From: Sipunculus nudus
Taxonomy: Eukaryota; Annelida; Sipuncula; Golfingiida; Sipunculidae
Assembly (NCBI GenBank): GCA_026874595.1
Contig: CM049319.1
Coordinates: forward strand, 21,563,601 to 21,627,600
DNA: 64,000 nucleotides
Direction of reading: 5' to 3'
Every line of letters begins with the position of its first letter. Position 1 is the first letter of the stretch. The notes beneath the pieces were generated by a model that was not told the DNA's origin, made no database searches, and saw only the letters and a list, made by a program, of their open reading frames with translations. Both the position numbers and the translations under genes were made by a program. Positions 21,697-32,200 of this stretch are shown here, piece by piece.

Positions 21697-23086
21697 AGAA
21701 GGTATGATGATAAGGGGTGGGAAGAGGATAATACAGAGGCCCCATCTAACACCAAAAAAGCAGAAAAAAACATGGAAACCACTACTTCAGATCACACTTA
21801 TTTGCCGACCACAGGACACACTGATTCTGCTGAAGACATGCACACTGATCTCCCTTCATCTCCATACAAGTCCTCTTCTTATTCCTGTAAACATTTAATG
21901 GAAGAGCACATGTACTGTAGGACCTCGCTTCCAGAAGTAGAACCATCTGATGACTATCAACAGGATCCAGAGCTACCAACTAGAGCTACAAAATGTGAAT
22001 GTATTAAATGTGGCAGTTGCATGAAAGAATGGCGAGACATGGAGGAGGAGAGGGACGCATTACAGCTTAGACTGGAAGAAGAAAAAGAGAATCTAAGAAT
22101 AACTGAATATACTAATGTTCAGTCTCTAATTGAATATGATATTGAACACATAAAACATTCTGACAATTTGATTTTGTTAAATACTGCATGGCCTGCAATC
22201 ATATGCACTGTTTCAGTGGGTTTTTGAAACTGTAGAGCCAAAACTTCCCTATATTCAGTACTATAGAGGTGCTACTTAATATATGAGTAAAGAGTATAAA
22301 AAAAACCCAGCAGAAACCTGGTCCAAAACGCAGGCTAAGTCATGAAAATGAATTACCTGTAACACTCATGAAACTTAAATTAAACTTAACTGAACAGTTT
22401 TTGGGGCATTTATTTAAAGTGTCAACAAGCCTGGTGTCCTATCTACTGTCAACATGGTTGCCACTTTTGAGCCATGAGCTACGGCCACTGATATACTGGC
22501 CACCTCAAGATGATATTTTACTCTATTATCCTGAATGTTTTCACAAGTATAAGTATGTCAGAGCAATCATTGATTGTACAGAGGTTCCTATGCAGCGAAC
22601 ATCGCGTGCAAAGGCTAACAGCCAGATATACTCATCTTACAAAGGCAGACCCACAGCCAAACTGCTGGTGGCATGCACTCCAGTTGGTACTGTTTCTTTT
22701 GTTTCCAAGGCTGCTGGTGGGAATATGTCGGACAAAGAAATTGTCAAACGGTCCGGCATATTGGATCTGTTTGATCCAGGGGATGTTGTTCTTGCTGATA
22801 GGGGTTTTAACATTCAGGAATTATTACTTGAACGTCGTGTGAAATTGGAAATCCCACCCTTTCTAAGAAATAAGAAACAGTTTTCAATTAGGGAAGATAC
22901 ACGCACAAAGAGTGATGCGCTAATGCAAGAATTCACATAGAACGTGTCATAGGGCGCCTAAAGGATTTTAATATCATGAAGTCTGAATTGCCTTTAGATA
23001 TGTTTGACTTGTCTAATCATATTGTTGTTGTTGTTGCTGCCTTGGTTAACTTACGACCACCTATAATTCCTTTAGGAAGTAGATAA
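21697..23086 (+). pseudogene. ISL2EU (IS4EU) DDE transposase, frameshifted
   Basis: Three frame segments make up one family protein. The first (21697-22227) is a low-complexity N-terminal region with a Cys-rich patch (CECIKCGSC) and coiled coil, then LILLNTAWPAIICTV. The second (22368-22940) is the HTH region (NLTEQFLGHLFKVSTSLVS) and catalytic core, with D69 in AIIDCTEVPM and D144 in DVVLADRGF. The third (about 22931-23086) carries the catalytic Glu (codon 22940-22942, HIERVIGRLK) and the C-terminus. The frame changes at about 22228-22367 and again near 22918, so no intact transposase is made. The order and motifs (SSYKGRPTAKLLV, GGNMSDKEI) are diagnostic. It is convergent with the SAP-SWIM-YqaJ-PHD gene, the usual second gene of this transposon group as I recall it. 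Confidence 0.85.
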
Positions 23087-24044
23087 TAACATAAAAGAGA
23101 TGGGGAGACTGATAGTAAATGTTACTTACAATTACTTCTAATTGGTGTTTCATGAAAATTCCCTGTGTTTTATTTATATATTGTAGAACATATTTGTTAG
23201 TTACACATCTCTCATATTGCACTCTGTGTCTGACAAATCCAGATGAATAGAATAACTCACATTTACAGATAAATAGTTTCATAATGCATTTTATTAATGG
23301 CAAGGCTGTCGGTCATATTTGGGAATAATGGTGTCCATGTGTCTGAGAAGTTCAATATAATGAATAACATTACAGATAATTAGATTTTTATTACAGTGAA
23401 GATTCTGGACCTTATTATATATCTGTCAATACTGGTGGTTGTATACAATCATTGATTTTGTGGTCAAAGTAAAACCACCAAAAAAATGAAATATAAACAG
23501 GTGCATTAGTGGAAAGTGCTTTATGACTGCAATGTTCTTCTATCAAAATTAAACAGTAAACAATTGCAATAATTATTTAATATGATGTTATCAAATTTGT
23601 ATTCATGCCAGCGTCTCAATGAAAAAAATTCTGGCACTGACTGCTGATACATTTATTGGCCATAAATGCATAGCTCTTTTAGACTGCTGTACAATTATTT
23701 ATAAATGTTAGAAAAGTACTATTCAAGTACTAACAAGTCCATTGCAAAGCTGCATATGCCTATTGTATGTTCTATGACCTCCTGTATCATTAAATATGTG
23801 TTAATTTTGCGAATAATTTAAATGATCATGAGAAACTATTAGTTAATAATTATAATGATTTTCAAGAAATCAATCAGATTTTCAATAAGTCATCACATTG
23901 CCACATAGGTCTGCTAACTTCTGACCTCATTAAATATATGTGAATTATGCATTTTTATCGAATTCCAATCAAATAATATATTGGTACGAAGTTATGGGGA
24001 GTTTCATTAAAATCCATCAAATCAGCAGTAAGCTGTTTAATTGT
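23087..24044. other. Non-coding spacer between the convergent transposase and nuclease genes
   Basis: AT-rich, with no gene seen. It would be the shared 3' region of the two converging genes. Two similar phrases (near 23760-23800 and 23910-23945, both reading CCTC...CATTAAATATATGTG) suggest a small internal duplication. Confidence 0.4.
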
Positions 24045-24302
24045 TCAGATTTTACACTTCATGCAATACCAGTTTAATTTTCTCCTCTTAAGAAAGATTT
24101 CTTTGCCGTTGATACTAACACATACCAAGTGAAACCACCTGTCACACTTATCGCAACAAATGCTCATTTCATCAGGTGTCTCGGGTTGTTCTACACACTC
24201 TTTATTGCAAACGCTGCATGGATATTCAGTGACATCAGATGCAAACATGTATGTACTATCATTGTGTGCATTAATTGTAGTTGGTACGGCTGATATAAAC
24301 AA
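24045..24302 (-). pseudogene. PHD finger, C-terminal domain of the YqaJ gene
   Basis: This minus-strand frame ends in a PHD-type zinc finger: C-x2-C in YPCSVC, then CCDKCDRWFHLVC and W-x-C-x2-C at the end (NWYCMKC). It is a C4HC3 pattern of about 50 residues. PHD fingers usually read histone H3 tails, which could direct an element to chromatin; that role is inference. The stop lies directly after the last cysteine pair, so this is the natural C-terminus. It is joined to the nuclease domain only through a frameshift near 24290. Confidence 0.8.
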
Positions 24303-25280
24303 ATTTGTTCATTTGTCATGCTTTGTTCCATACTACCTTCCAGAAGTTCTGGAATAATTATTTGTTTGAATACAACTTTGGCTTTCTCAATATGTACAGC
24401 TCCTCCATGTACATGGGATAAAAAAAATTCCTCCAAATAGAAGTTATCGTAGGGCTCACAGTTCTTAAGCAGAAGAACTCTGTCTCACTGTCATGCAGTT
24501 ACTAGAATTTGAGTCTGGACCTGGGTGTAGTACGGATGACAGGGGTTCAGAAAGATTTTTCCTGAATGGTCGATTACTAGACAGGAGTCTTCTTGTTCAG
24601 CAAGTTTACGTATAGTAAGCCCTCTGTATTTGTATGGGTTTTTTTGCTTCAACTTGGCTTGTGCCATGACAGTTACATGTCATGATTGCATCTGGAGAGC
24701 CTGCAATTATAGGAAGTCTATCATATACATACAATCCACATGAATCCATTCGCAGATTCTCGTGTTGTCCACGAGCTGCATTCTTGAAGGCCATCAATGC
24801 ACTACCCTCATTATATTGGCCCTAGTGAATTGCTGGGGAATACACTGATGGCCCATTATTCATAACTTGCTTTACAAAGGAGGTGTTTTCATGGCTTATG
24901 GTGCCAAACTTTACTTTCCTAGCTGTGGTATGTAAAATGCTTGCTGTTATTCTTCCCTCTCGTTGTTTATACCATTCATCACAATGAGACTGATCTTTTG
25001 TAGCTGTGCATATGTCAATGACGCTCTGAGGGTCTAGTGGTGTAGTAACAGAAGTGAAAAGTTCTTCAGGGGAAACACTTGTGGCAGCTAGCTCTGGCAG
25101 TTTAGGGGGCAATGGTTTATCAATTAGTAATTGTGTTTCATCCTGAGTTATAACCTGTTCAAAGGAAACATTAAAATCAGAGCAGTTCATGATCTGCTCA
25201 TTTGGATCTGCACTAGGAGGAAAGTCTGCTAGCACACCAGCCTGTCCATTTGTGATTTCTCTTAGCTTATCTAAATTCAT
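24303..25280 (-). pseudogene. YqaJ-type nuclease domain, frameshifted
   Basis: The minus-strand segments read in order: a Pro/Ser-rich linker, the helix DEWYKQREGRITASILHTT, the aspartate motif IIAGSPDAIMTCNC (codon near 24690), the VEAKKP version of the E-x-K motif, then after a frameshift PYKYRGLTIRKLAEQE and PYYTQVQTQILVTA, and after another ELLEGSMEQ. This is the lambda-exonuclease/YqaJ fold with its D...E-x-K metal site. Frame breaks occur near 24822, 24620, 24480 and 24300, so it is dead. YqaJ nucleases process DNA ends in phage recombination; here the protein probably served the ISL2EU element. Confidence 0.85.
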
Positions 25281-25382
25281 ATGCTTTATGGATAGCTGAA
25301 CTTCAACAGTCTCCTAGCTATCTGACACAGTGCAGGATAAACCTTTACTGTTTTCTCAACACACAACCACCAGACAGTGGAA

Positions 25383-25646
25383 TTAATGTTGTTTATAACA
25401 GTCTGTTGTCAGATAACACTCTCTGTTGTCAGGGTGGTAGGCAACTGGGTTAAAAACGACCGTCTCACCTTTAATCTTCTGGATATGAATGTTTTCAAGG
25501 AAATCAGCCTTGTGGAACTTATCAGAAGGCTTGGACCAGGCTTGTGGTCTAGAAGTACAACTACTTGCTTCTCCCCTGGCAACTGTGTCTATCACTGAGT
25601 GACACAGTGCAGCTACATGTAAACATATATCTTTGTGTAAGCCCAT
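25383..25646 (-). pseudogene. SWIM zinc finger second half and linker
   Basis: The minus-strand frame contains CLHVAALCHSVIDTV and SSCTSRPQAWSKPS. This is the C-x-H half of a SWIM finger (CxCx(n)CxH), followed by the SCTS-PQxW linker usual in SWIM-YqaJ proteins. It follows the CSCQAG half at about 26410-26440, and a (TA)n tract at 25674-25711 lies between the halves. No convincing acceptor is visible, so the junction is uncertain. Confidence 0.7.
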
Positions 25647-25672
25647 AATGTATTCAAACTCATATATATTTT

Positions 25673-25673
<1 letters not shown>

Positions 25674-25711
<38 letters not shown>
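25674..25711. repeat. (TA)n microsatellite
   Basis: A TA tract in the intron or gap between the two halves of the SWIM finger. 25712-26405 shows nothing else recognisable. Confidence 0.9.
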
Positions 25712-25717
<6 letters not shown>

Positions 25718-26406
25718 GCTGAAAGAAATCCTTAATGTTTAAAGTTCAAAATTTAATTAACATGTGCTTATAAACTGTGCATTAAATTTCTAAATTTAAA
25801 GATTGTTTTATGAGAATCTTAAAGGGACATAATCAGGAGCAATATTATGCATATTTTTTCACACTATTAGTTAAGTTTTACTTAAAAACAAAGTTTCCCA
25901 GCAGAACCATCTTAGCACACAGTCTCATTTCAAGGCAATATTTTGGCAGGTACAGATTTATTTTAAAGGGAAGAAGCTATTTTTCGTGTTAACTTAACAT
26001 GCTTTATAGGTGATTTGGCCACTTTAATGAATTAATTAAGCAACTATAATAAACTATTGTTATCACTTCATACAGAACGGTCACAGCCATAATTAGAAAA
26101 CTGTTTGAAATTTGTAAAAAGTATGCAAGATGTAATAAGCCTAATAAGCAAGACAGCATCATCAATAATATGATTAAGAAAAAATATCAGAAAATTGTTA
26201 ATTACTTCATTAATAGCTATGTACAACATCATTATTTTCACAAACATTTAAAACTTTGACCAAATCACATACCTTGATACAAGACCTCTCCTGCAGACTT
26301 AACAAAACTGTAAATAATGAAAGAAACATTTAACATAAATAAAATACTTAAAACCAAAAAAGAGCAATGAAAAATAAACAAATGAAAACAATTTACAAAC
26401 AAAAGC

Positions 26407-26700
26407 ACTCATTGATATACATACCCTGCTTGACAAGAGCAATATCCTTCAACAAAAAGGTCCTTTCTCTTTATGTACGATGATCCAGGAGGAGTATGGG
26501 TCCACTGAAGTTGAAGTTTCCTTAACAACCTGAGCCCTCACGAAGCAGTACAAAATATTTTCTGCAACACAATGGTACTGAACATGCTGAAAATGACCAG
26601 ATATGTGCAGAGACTTCCCATCTCGAAGAGCCTCCTCACCGCCAGTTTTTATGTTGATGGCTTGGTTTTCTAAAAGTAAAAACATATGGTTTATTACAAG
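26407..26700 (-). pseudogene. SWIM-domain exon, first half
   Basis: The minus-strand frame reads ENQAINIKTGGEEALRDG, then HFQHVQYHCVAENILYCFV and YSSWIIVHKEKG. After a one-base slip in a T-run near 26455 it reaches the SWIM signature FVEGYCSCQAG, just before a donor-like GG|GTATGT. This is the beta-strand region and C-x-C of a SWIM finger. The single slip in a homopolymer is the only defect in this exon. Confidence 0.68.
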
Positions 26701-26819
26701 CTGGATCACAACTGGTATAGCACAAAAAATGTAAACATTTCTGCCATGCAGATATAGAACTGTAAGATAAAAGTTCATGTTCTATGAAATATTCACAATA
26801 AAAAATTCTATGGTTTAAT

Positions 26820-27185
26820 GATGGTCACGCCGCCGCCGCAGAATTTTCGTTTGGACGCAATAACTCAAAAAATATTTTACGCATCTTTACCAAACTTGAC
26901 GTGCATAGATATGGGTGAGAGGATGAAGCCTATTTAAAATGGGGTCATGACCTTTACTAGGAGAGTGACCTTGGCCTTGAATAGGTTTAATACCCCATCA
27001 ATGCCACTTAACAGAACTGTGAGCATTATCAGTCAAAAACTAATGGACAGATTTGTTTCATATTATCCATATACATAGACATTGGTTATTGGATGATGTA
27101 TATTTTAATTGGGGTCATGACCTTTCATATAAGAGTGGCCTTGACCTTGAATAATGCCTTATATGGTGGAAATAACACAAAATCA
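26820..27185. repeat. Interspersed repeat with two internal copies
   Basis: The phrase GGGGTCATGACCTTT...AGAGTG(A/G)CCTTG occurs at about 26940 and 27114, each followed by CCTTGAATA. The left end carries CGCCGCCGCCGCAGAA. The segment lies in the intron between the SAP and SWIM exons. It has no coding content; 27186-27925 shows nothing else supported. Confidence 0.5.
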
Positions 27186-27925
27186 TAAATATCTCAATAA
27201 GGGATGGGTTTGACTTCCGAGTTTTATGCCTTTTGAACATCATCTGTCACTTCCAGATTACTTTCCGAGAGGCTTCCGGCGGATTAATTATGCTTTAATT
27301 TTCATGTATGTTAATATATATCTTAGAAACTTTCTTGTATGATAAAGGGGGTATATATATCTTCCGTTTTAACACAAAAAAATTGTTGGTATTATCATTA
27401 TTTTATAAAATTATACTAAAAAATTAAACGGCTTCCGAGTTTTATTAATTGTCCCAAAAATAAAATGGTGGTGTGTAGTCTGAGGGTTATAGGAGCAAAT
27501 GTAGAATTACTCCACCACTTCCTTGACTAGCTATGTGCGTATACAAACGGACGTAATGGTGATTAGAAATTATGTAGTAGTAAGAGGCAGTTGAAAATAA
27601 GTGACGAAATTAAGACAGAAGATGATGGTTATAAAAACATTTTCTGTTCATACAAGTGTTTTGCCTCACAGAGGTACGCGAGTTATTTTACATTTGTACC
27701 TAGTTTTACAGTAGAAACACCCCCTGTTGGCCATTGGACTCAATAAATGGTTGGGCCTAATAATATTGACTGATTAAATCCGGCTGTGCCCATGCTCCTA
27801 GGAAGTGACCTATACAATAGCAACAGCCTATTTAACAAAAGTAAACAAGTGTTGTGCTTGGATGTTTAGAGAGACTGTATATAATCCAGAACTTTATTTT
27901 AATATACAAGAAAAGTTTGGTCTTA

Positions 27926-28316
27926 TTCATTGATACTTAATTCTGTAAAAGGACCTCTCAACATTACTCTGAATCATCTGCGGAAGACCTGCAAAGGAAT
28001 CTTCCCAACCTTCCATCAAGCTACCAGGGTCCGGCATGTGCACGAACCCTCCATCCAGTAGTTACTTCTGAAGTCTCTCATCCTTTATTTTTTTAGTGTT
28101 ATCCGGTTCGGGTCTCTTCGGTACCATTCCAAGCAAACAGGCAACTTCACAGTGTCTTATCAATATATCTTTCTTAACATCTGGCACCGGTACAGATCGT
28201 GCATTCAAGTATAATTTCAATTCTTCAATCTTCCACGACGAGACATCTGGCGATGGTGCGCCGGAACTAGCGCTAGCCTTAGCAGGGTACTCAATTTTGC
28301 TTTGGCGATAATACAA
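27926..28316 (-). pseudogene. SAP-domain first exon of the YqaJ gene
   Basis: The ATG at 28316 opens a frame with a SAP motif (IEELKLYLNARSVPVPD, then KKDILIRHCEVA), a helix-turn-helix that binds AT-rich DNA. After DERLQK there is a single in-frame TAA (about 28062). The same frame continues well beyond it with acidic, family-like sequence (LDGGFVHMPDPGSLMEGWED) to about 27926. A SAP start followed by SWIM, YqaJ and PHD is one architecture read in order on the minus strand over 4.3 kb. The TAA and later frameshifts show it no longer works. Confidence 0.75.
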
Positions 28317-28934
28317 CTTGTGTTACTTGGGGGATGCCCCTATTTTGGCCCATCATGCATTGCGCGGGGTCAAGGCCGTAACGGTGCCAGTTGATTCGTG
28401 AAACGGACTATTAAAAAAGGTATTAACTGAAATATAGTCGTAAATGACCTAGATGTTTGAGTAGGTTAAGTAAACTAATCAAAATATACCCTGTTTTCTT
28501 TGTCATTGACAAGAAAGGTGAATATTAATTTGATACTTGTAAAAAGATACCATGATTGCTTTCATTGCATTTCAACTGAAACCGGGACAGTCACACGGCC
28601 TTCTAACAACTGGTTGTTCTTTTAAGAAACATTCAGAAACACTGAATAATGCCCCATTTCCATGATCGCGTCTCCGCGCGCGGAAAATTGCTACAGTGTT
28701 AACCATGAATACCGTTTCCACGATCGCGTTTTCGCGCGGGATTTTATCCCATTTTTTTATGGACGTCAATGAACGATCATGAAACCTGTTTTTATTTTCT
28801 TTCGTCCATGTATATCCCGAATTTCATGTGACGCTAATTCTTTGTGGTAGTGATTAAATGGTGGCAAACATAAAGATAATATAAACTTATTTATTTTACA
28901 TGGATTGTATAACTAATCGCGGCACTCTCCATGG
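28317..28934. other. Upstream region with a CpG-rich duplicated phrase
   Basis: No gene is seen. The phrase TTTCCAYGATCGCGT followed by CGCGCG occurs at about 28655 and again at about 28713. This is the most CpG-dense part of the neighbourhood and lies 340-400 bases upstream of the SAP exon on its strand, so it could be a former promoter. Confidence 0.4.
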
Positions 28935-29105
28935 CTCAGATTTCTGCGTTCGGTAGACTGTAAGGTGGAGGAAAGCGGAGAACCCGGAGAAAACCACCGG
29001 CCTTGGACGGGCAACTACAACCCACTCTCATGGCCACGCCGGGGATCAAACCCGGGTTGCCAGCGGAGGGAGCCGAACGTTTTACCCCTCGACTATCCAG
29101 GCCCA
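28935..29105 (-). mobile_element. tRNA-derived SINE
   Basis: On the minus strand, 29103 onward reads a tRNA-like head: TGGATAGTCGAGGGGT as box A, then a near-consensus box B GGGTTTGATCCC about 30 bases further. A body follows containing the repeated phrases GGTTTTCTCCGGGTTCTCC and TTTCCTCC, the kind of text seen in conserved SINE central domains. An A/T-rich run lies at the tRNA-head side. The head is not a functional tRNA because stems are incomplete. Confidence 0.65.
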
Positions 29106-29990
29106 TTACTATAAAAACTCGTCTATTATTAATTAAAAAAAAAAACAAATAGGTAAAACCTTGTTTCCTTCATACCTCCTTTTTCTCCTATGCCAGGCAA
29201 AGTGTTAGTTTTGGATATATTTCTCAATTAAAAGTTTGACTTTTTGTGATGTGTTTGTCTTATCCGAGTCATTCATCTCAATGTAGATAATATTACATTT
29301 TTTTTCTACCTTCACTTCTTCCCATGCATATATGTTAAATAACGACTTTTATGTGACCCTACCTATACAATGGGCATGATTATTTGTCAGGTGTGTGTGT
29401 TATCTACCGGAACATTGATTATACACGGAAATGGTAAATTAATGATATTCTTAATGTTATCTTTATAGAAAAATTATCAGAATACAAGATTACAAAGGTC
29501 TTGTTCCCTTTACTGTTCAGCTTTTTAATACAACAAATGTATAGTATACCCATGAGACTGTGTTCAGTAGCCCCTATATTAATGTTTTGTCAGTTAATCA
29601 GAAAAAAGGCTTTCTGTATTCTTAAAGGCAACGTTTTATATATAATATTTGGGGAAAACTTCATTGAGATATTTAGGTAAATGCCTTTCTGACGTCATGA
29701 AGGTACGCGTCCTCTATTTTTCAGTACACTAGCAACTTATTTTCCCAAGGAAAGTGTCGATTTTTTGAAGGACCAGTCAACGGTAAACGCCGTCTCAGAA
29801 ACCACCTCCGAATTCCAAAATGCATTTGCCATTCGTTCAAGAGCATCCGATAGCCCTGCTTTTAGAAGTTGCATGAACCGGTTGAAATGAAGCGTAGATG
29901 AGTTGCTGAAAAACAAAGCAGTATGACACAAAGAATGCTATAGACACATTTGTATGAGAATCATCTCAGCAGATTAGATACAACTAATGC
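29106..29990. other. Non-coding stretch
   Basis: No gene is recognised in this AT-rich DNA. 29737-29931 on the minus strand is open for 64 codons but shows no family features. Confidence 0.4.
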
Positions 29991-30620
29991 TTATGACCAG
30001 TCAACAGGTCCATCTTCAGCGGGTAAAAACAAGAAACATGATCCAAATTTCTTCGGTAAATGTATATTATGTCATAGTTTGGAAAAAATATTCAAATTTA
30101 CTGCTATTAAAAGTGACAAGATGGTCGATGCAATATGAAAACAAGCCATACAAGATGACGTTTTAAAATTACACCTTAATAAATTATCAAACATAAATAA
30201 ATTAAAAACCTCTGAATGCTACCACTAACCCTGCTAAACAGTTGCATCTAGGACAACAAAAGAAAATGGCATAGGTCTTTCTGATGTATTGGATAGAGAA
30301 ACAGGGTATCCTTTGGCAGAATTGTTCGTCAATTTAGAAATGTGCTTTGAAAGGGGTTATGATTACAGTCTCACTGATATATGTGCATATTTCAACAAAA
30401 GAAACCCATCATCGACACCTTACGTAGGCTGGAGAATGAAGCAAAGTTTAGAGGACTATTATGGGGACAATATAAGAATTGTCAGGTCGGAAAGGGCCAA
30501 CGGATCATCTCTGTTTTTTTTTAAACTCTGTTTCTTTGTTCATATTTGTGAAATTCTTGAGAGCGGCAAAACAAAGACAAATTTTACCATAAATCCTAAT
30601 CTCGAAAGTAACGCTTAAAT
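29991..30620 (+). pseudogene. Large EADTR-family protein, N-terminal part (decayed)
   Basis: The frame around 30040-30230 reads KCILCHSLEK, then after one stop KQAIQDDVLKLHLNKL and KTSECYH. It resembles the N-terminal zinc-binding region of a large uncharacterised invertebrate protein family (CxxC, a helix of charged residues, then a YHxxC-type end). 30289-30540 continues with DICAYFNKRNPSS, YVGWRMKQSLEDYYGDNI and the phrase IVRSERANGSSLFFF, matching the next part of that family as I remember it. Stops and slips separate the pieces. Function is unknown. Confidence 0.55.
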
Positions 30621-30669
30621 GTCACATGTTGTCGGTAAAATTCACCAGGCGTAACGTAGTCAGAAAGGA

Positions 30670-32200
30670 ATGCAAGATTTTCATTCAATCGAGTCGAGCG
30701 AGGCTAATGACATTGTACCAGACAACCTCAAACAACTTCTGTCTCTTATCATGTTTCGTACTGATTCACCAGTGGAGGAGAGGCTTTTATTAGCGATCCT
30801 AAACATGGACCAGGGTATCCTATATGAAATTGACCACAAAAAACTTTCCTTAGTCCAGACGACTCATGTTGCGAGTAGTTGTCTAGGGTATGACACCTTG
30901 ATCCGGATAGAGACGGCGTTAGCAGAAGAGGAAATACGGTGCTTTGAAGAATTCCTAGAAGTACCACCACCTATAAATTTGGTGCCTGGTGAATACACAC
31001 AGTATGCGGCTGATAACTTTGATATATTAGAATGCACGAAAGACGGGAAAGGAAGGACACATGTAACAAACATGATCGCATTTTAAAATAAGAAATCAAA
31101 ACAGCCAGGGATGACTTATTCAAAATTAAAATTTAATTCGCAACAAGTCACTTAAAGATGTCCCTACTGAAATGACTGACGTTCCTGAAATTGATTATAT
31201 TCCATAAAAATCATTGCCGAATTCAAGTCTGATGCAAAAGCAGAATGTTTTAAGCACGACAAAAGCTCAAAGCTGGCGGAAAATAAAGACTGGAAATAGG
31301 TGTTAATGAAATTCAAAGGAGAAACAGAAGACGCCTGGACTGGATATAACAGAAATAATGTAATGCACGATGAGACGCAGTTCGGAGTCCAATCATACAT
31401 GTGAGGCACACAACCCTGGCACAATCAAAACTGTAATAGGTAGGTCTTTGAGAATGAACCAACGATTGCTACAACTTTGTACAATCATTTCATTTGATGG
31501 AGACCTATATTCCAAGGCGAAGAAAATGATTTGGAATAGTCCATCACGGTATGCGAATGTAATATTAAGATTAGGGTCATTCATGTAATACTTGCGTTCC
31601 TAAAGTGTATAGGAAAGCCTCATGAAATATCTGGGTTCAAAGAATAGGCCGAAGAACCAGATATTTTTGGAGAAATAACAGCAGAAAGTGTGTAAGATGA
31701 GAGAAATCGTAATAAAGGTCTGCGAAATATTTTACCTCTTTATGAAGCCGTCTAGAGTTATTTGCTTGCAGAAAATGGTGCCGATAAATGTAAAACACTT
31801 CAGGGTGCGATGAAAAAGGTCAATGCTTTAAACGAGAAGATAAAGATGGATGTCACCTATTCTTATGTTCACAGTTGCATGAAAATGTATGGTATACTTC
31901 TGCGTTTAGTCCGGGCAGAATATCAGGTGACTGGAAGTTGCATCTAAGCAGCTTCTCTGAAATGTTGCCGTATCTAGCGGGATATGGATACACAAACTAC
32001 ACACGATGAGGGTCTATTTATCTGAACGATATGCGGAGGTTTTTCCATGGATTTTCCTGAAGTTGAGCGCCAGTTTGTGGTCGATAATTTTGTAATCAGA
32101 CTGGCTGCTGAAGATTTTAATGCGTTGCCAATCGACGAGGGATTTGCGAATGTTTACAAAATCTGTAAAATTACAGGTGATATCACCAAAACGATAAGGC
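30670..32200 (+). pseudogene. EADTR-family protein, middle part (decayed)
   Basis: Successive frames carry family-like text: YDTLIRIETALAEEEI with NLVPGEYTQYAADNFDILE and GKGRTHVTNMIA (30670-31083); TIISFDGDLYSKAKKMIW with ANVILRLGSFM (31480-31587); and FPWDFPEVERQFVVDNFVI (about 32042-32100). In the family these lie in this same order in one chain of well over 1,000 residues. Here at least five frame breaks or stops separate them. A DNxDxxE...GxGTxH pattern is the most recognisable element. I know of no assigned function. Confidence 0.6.
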
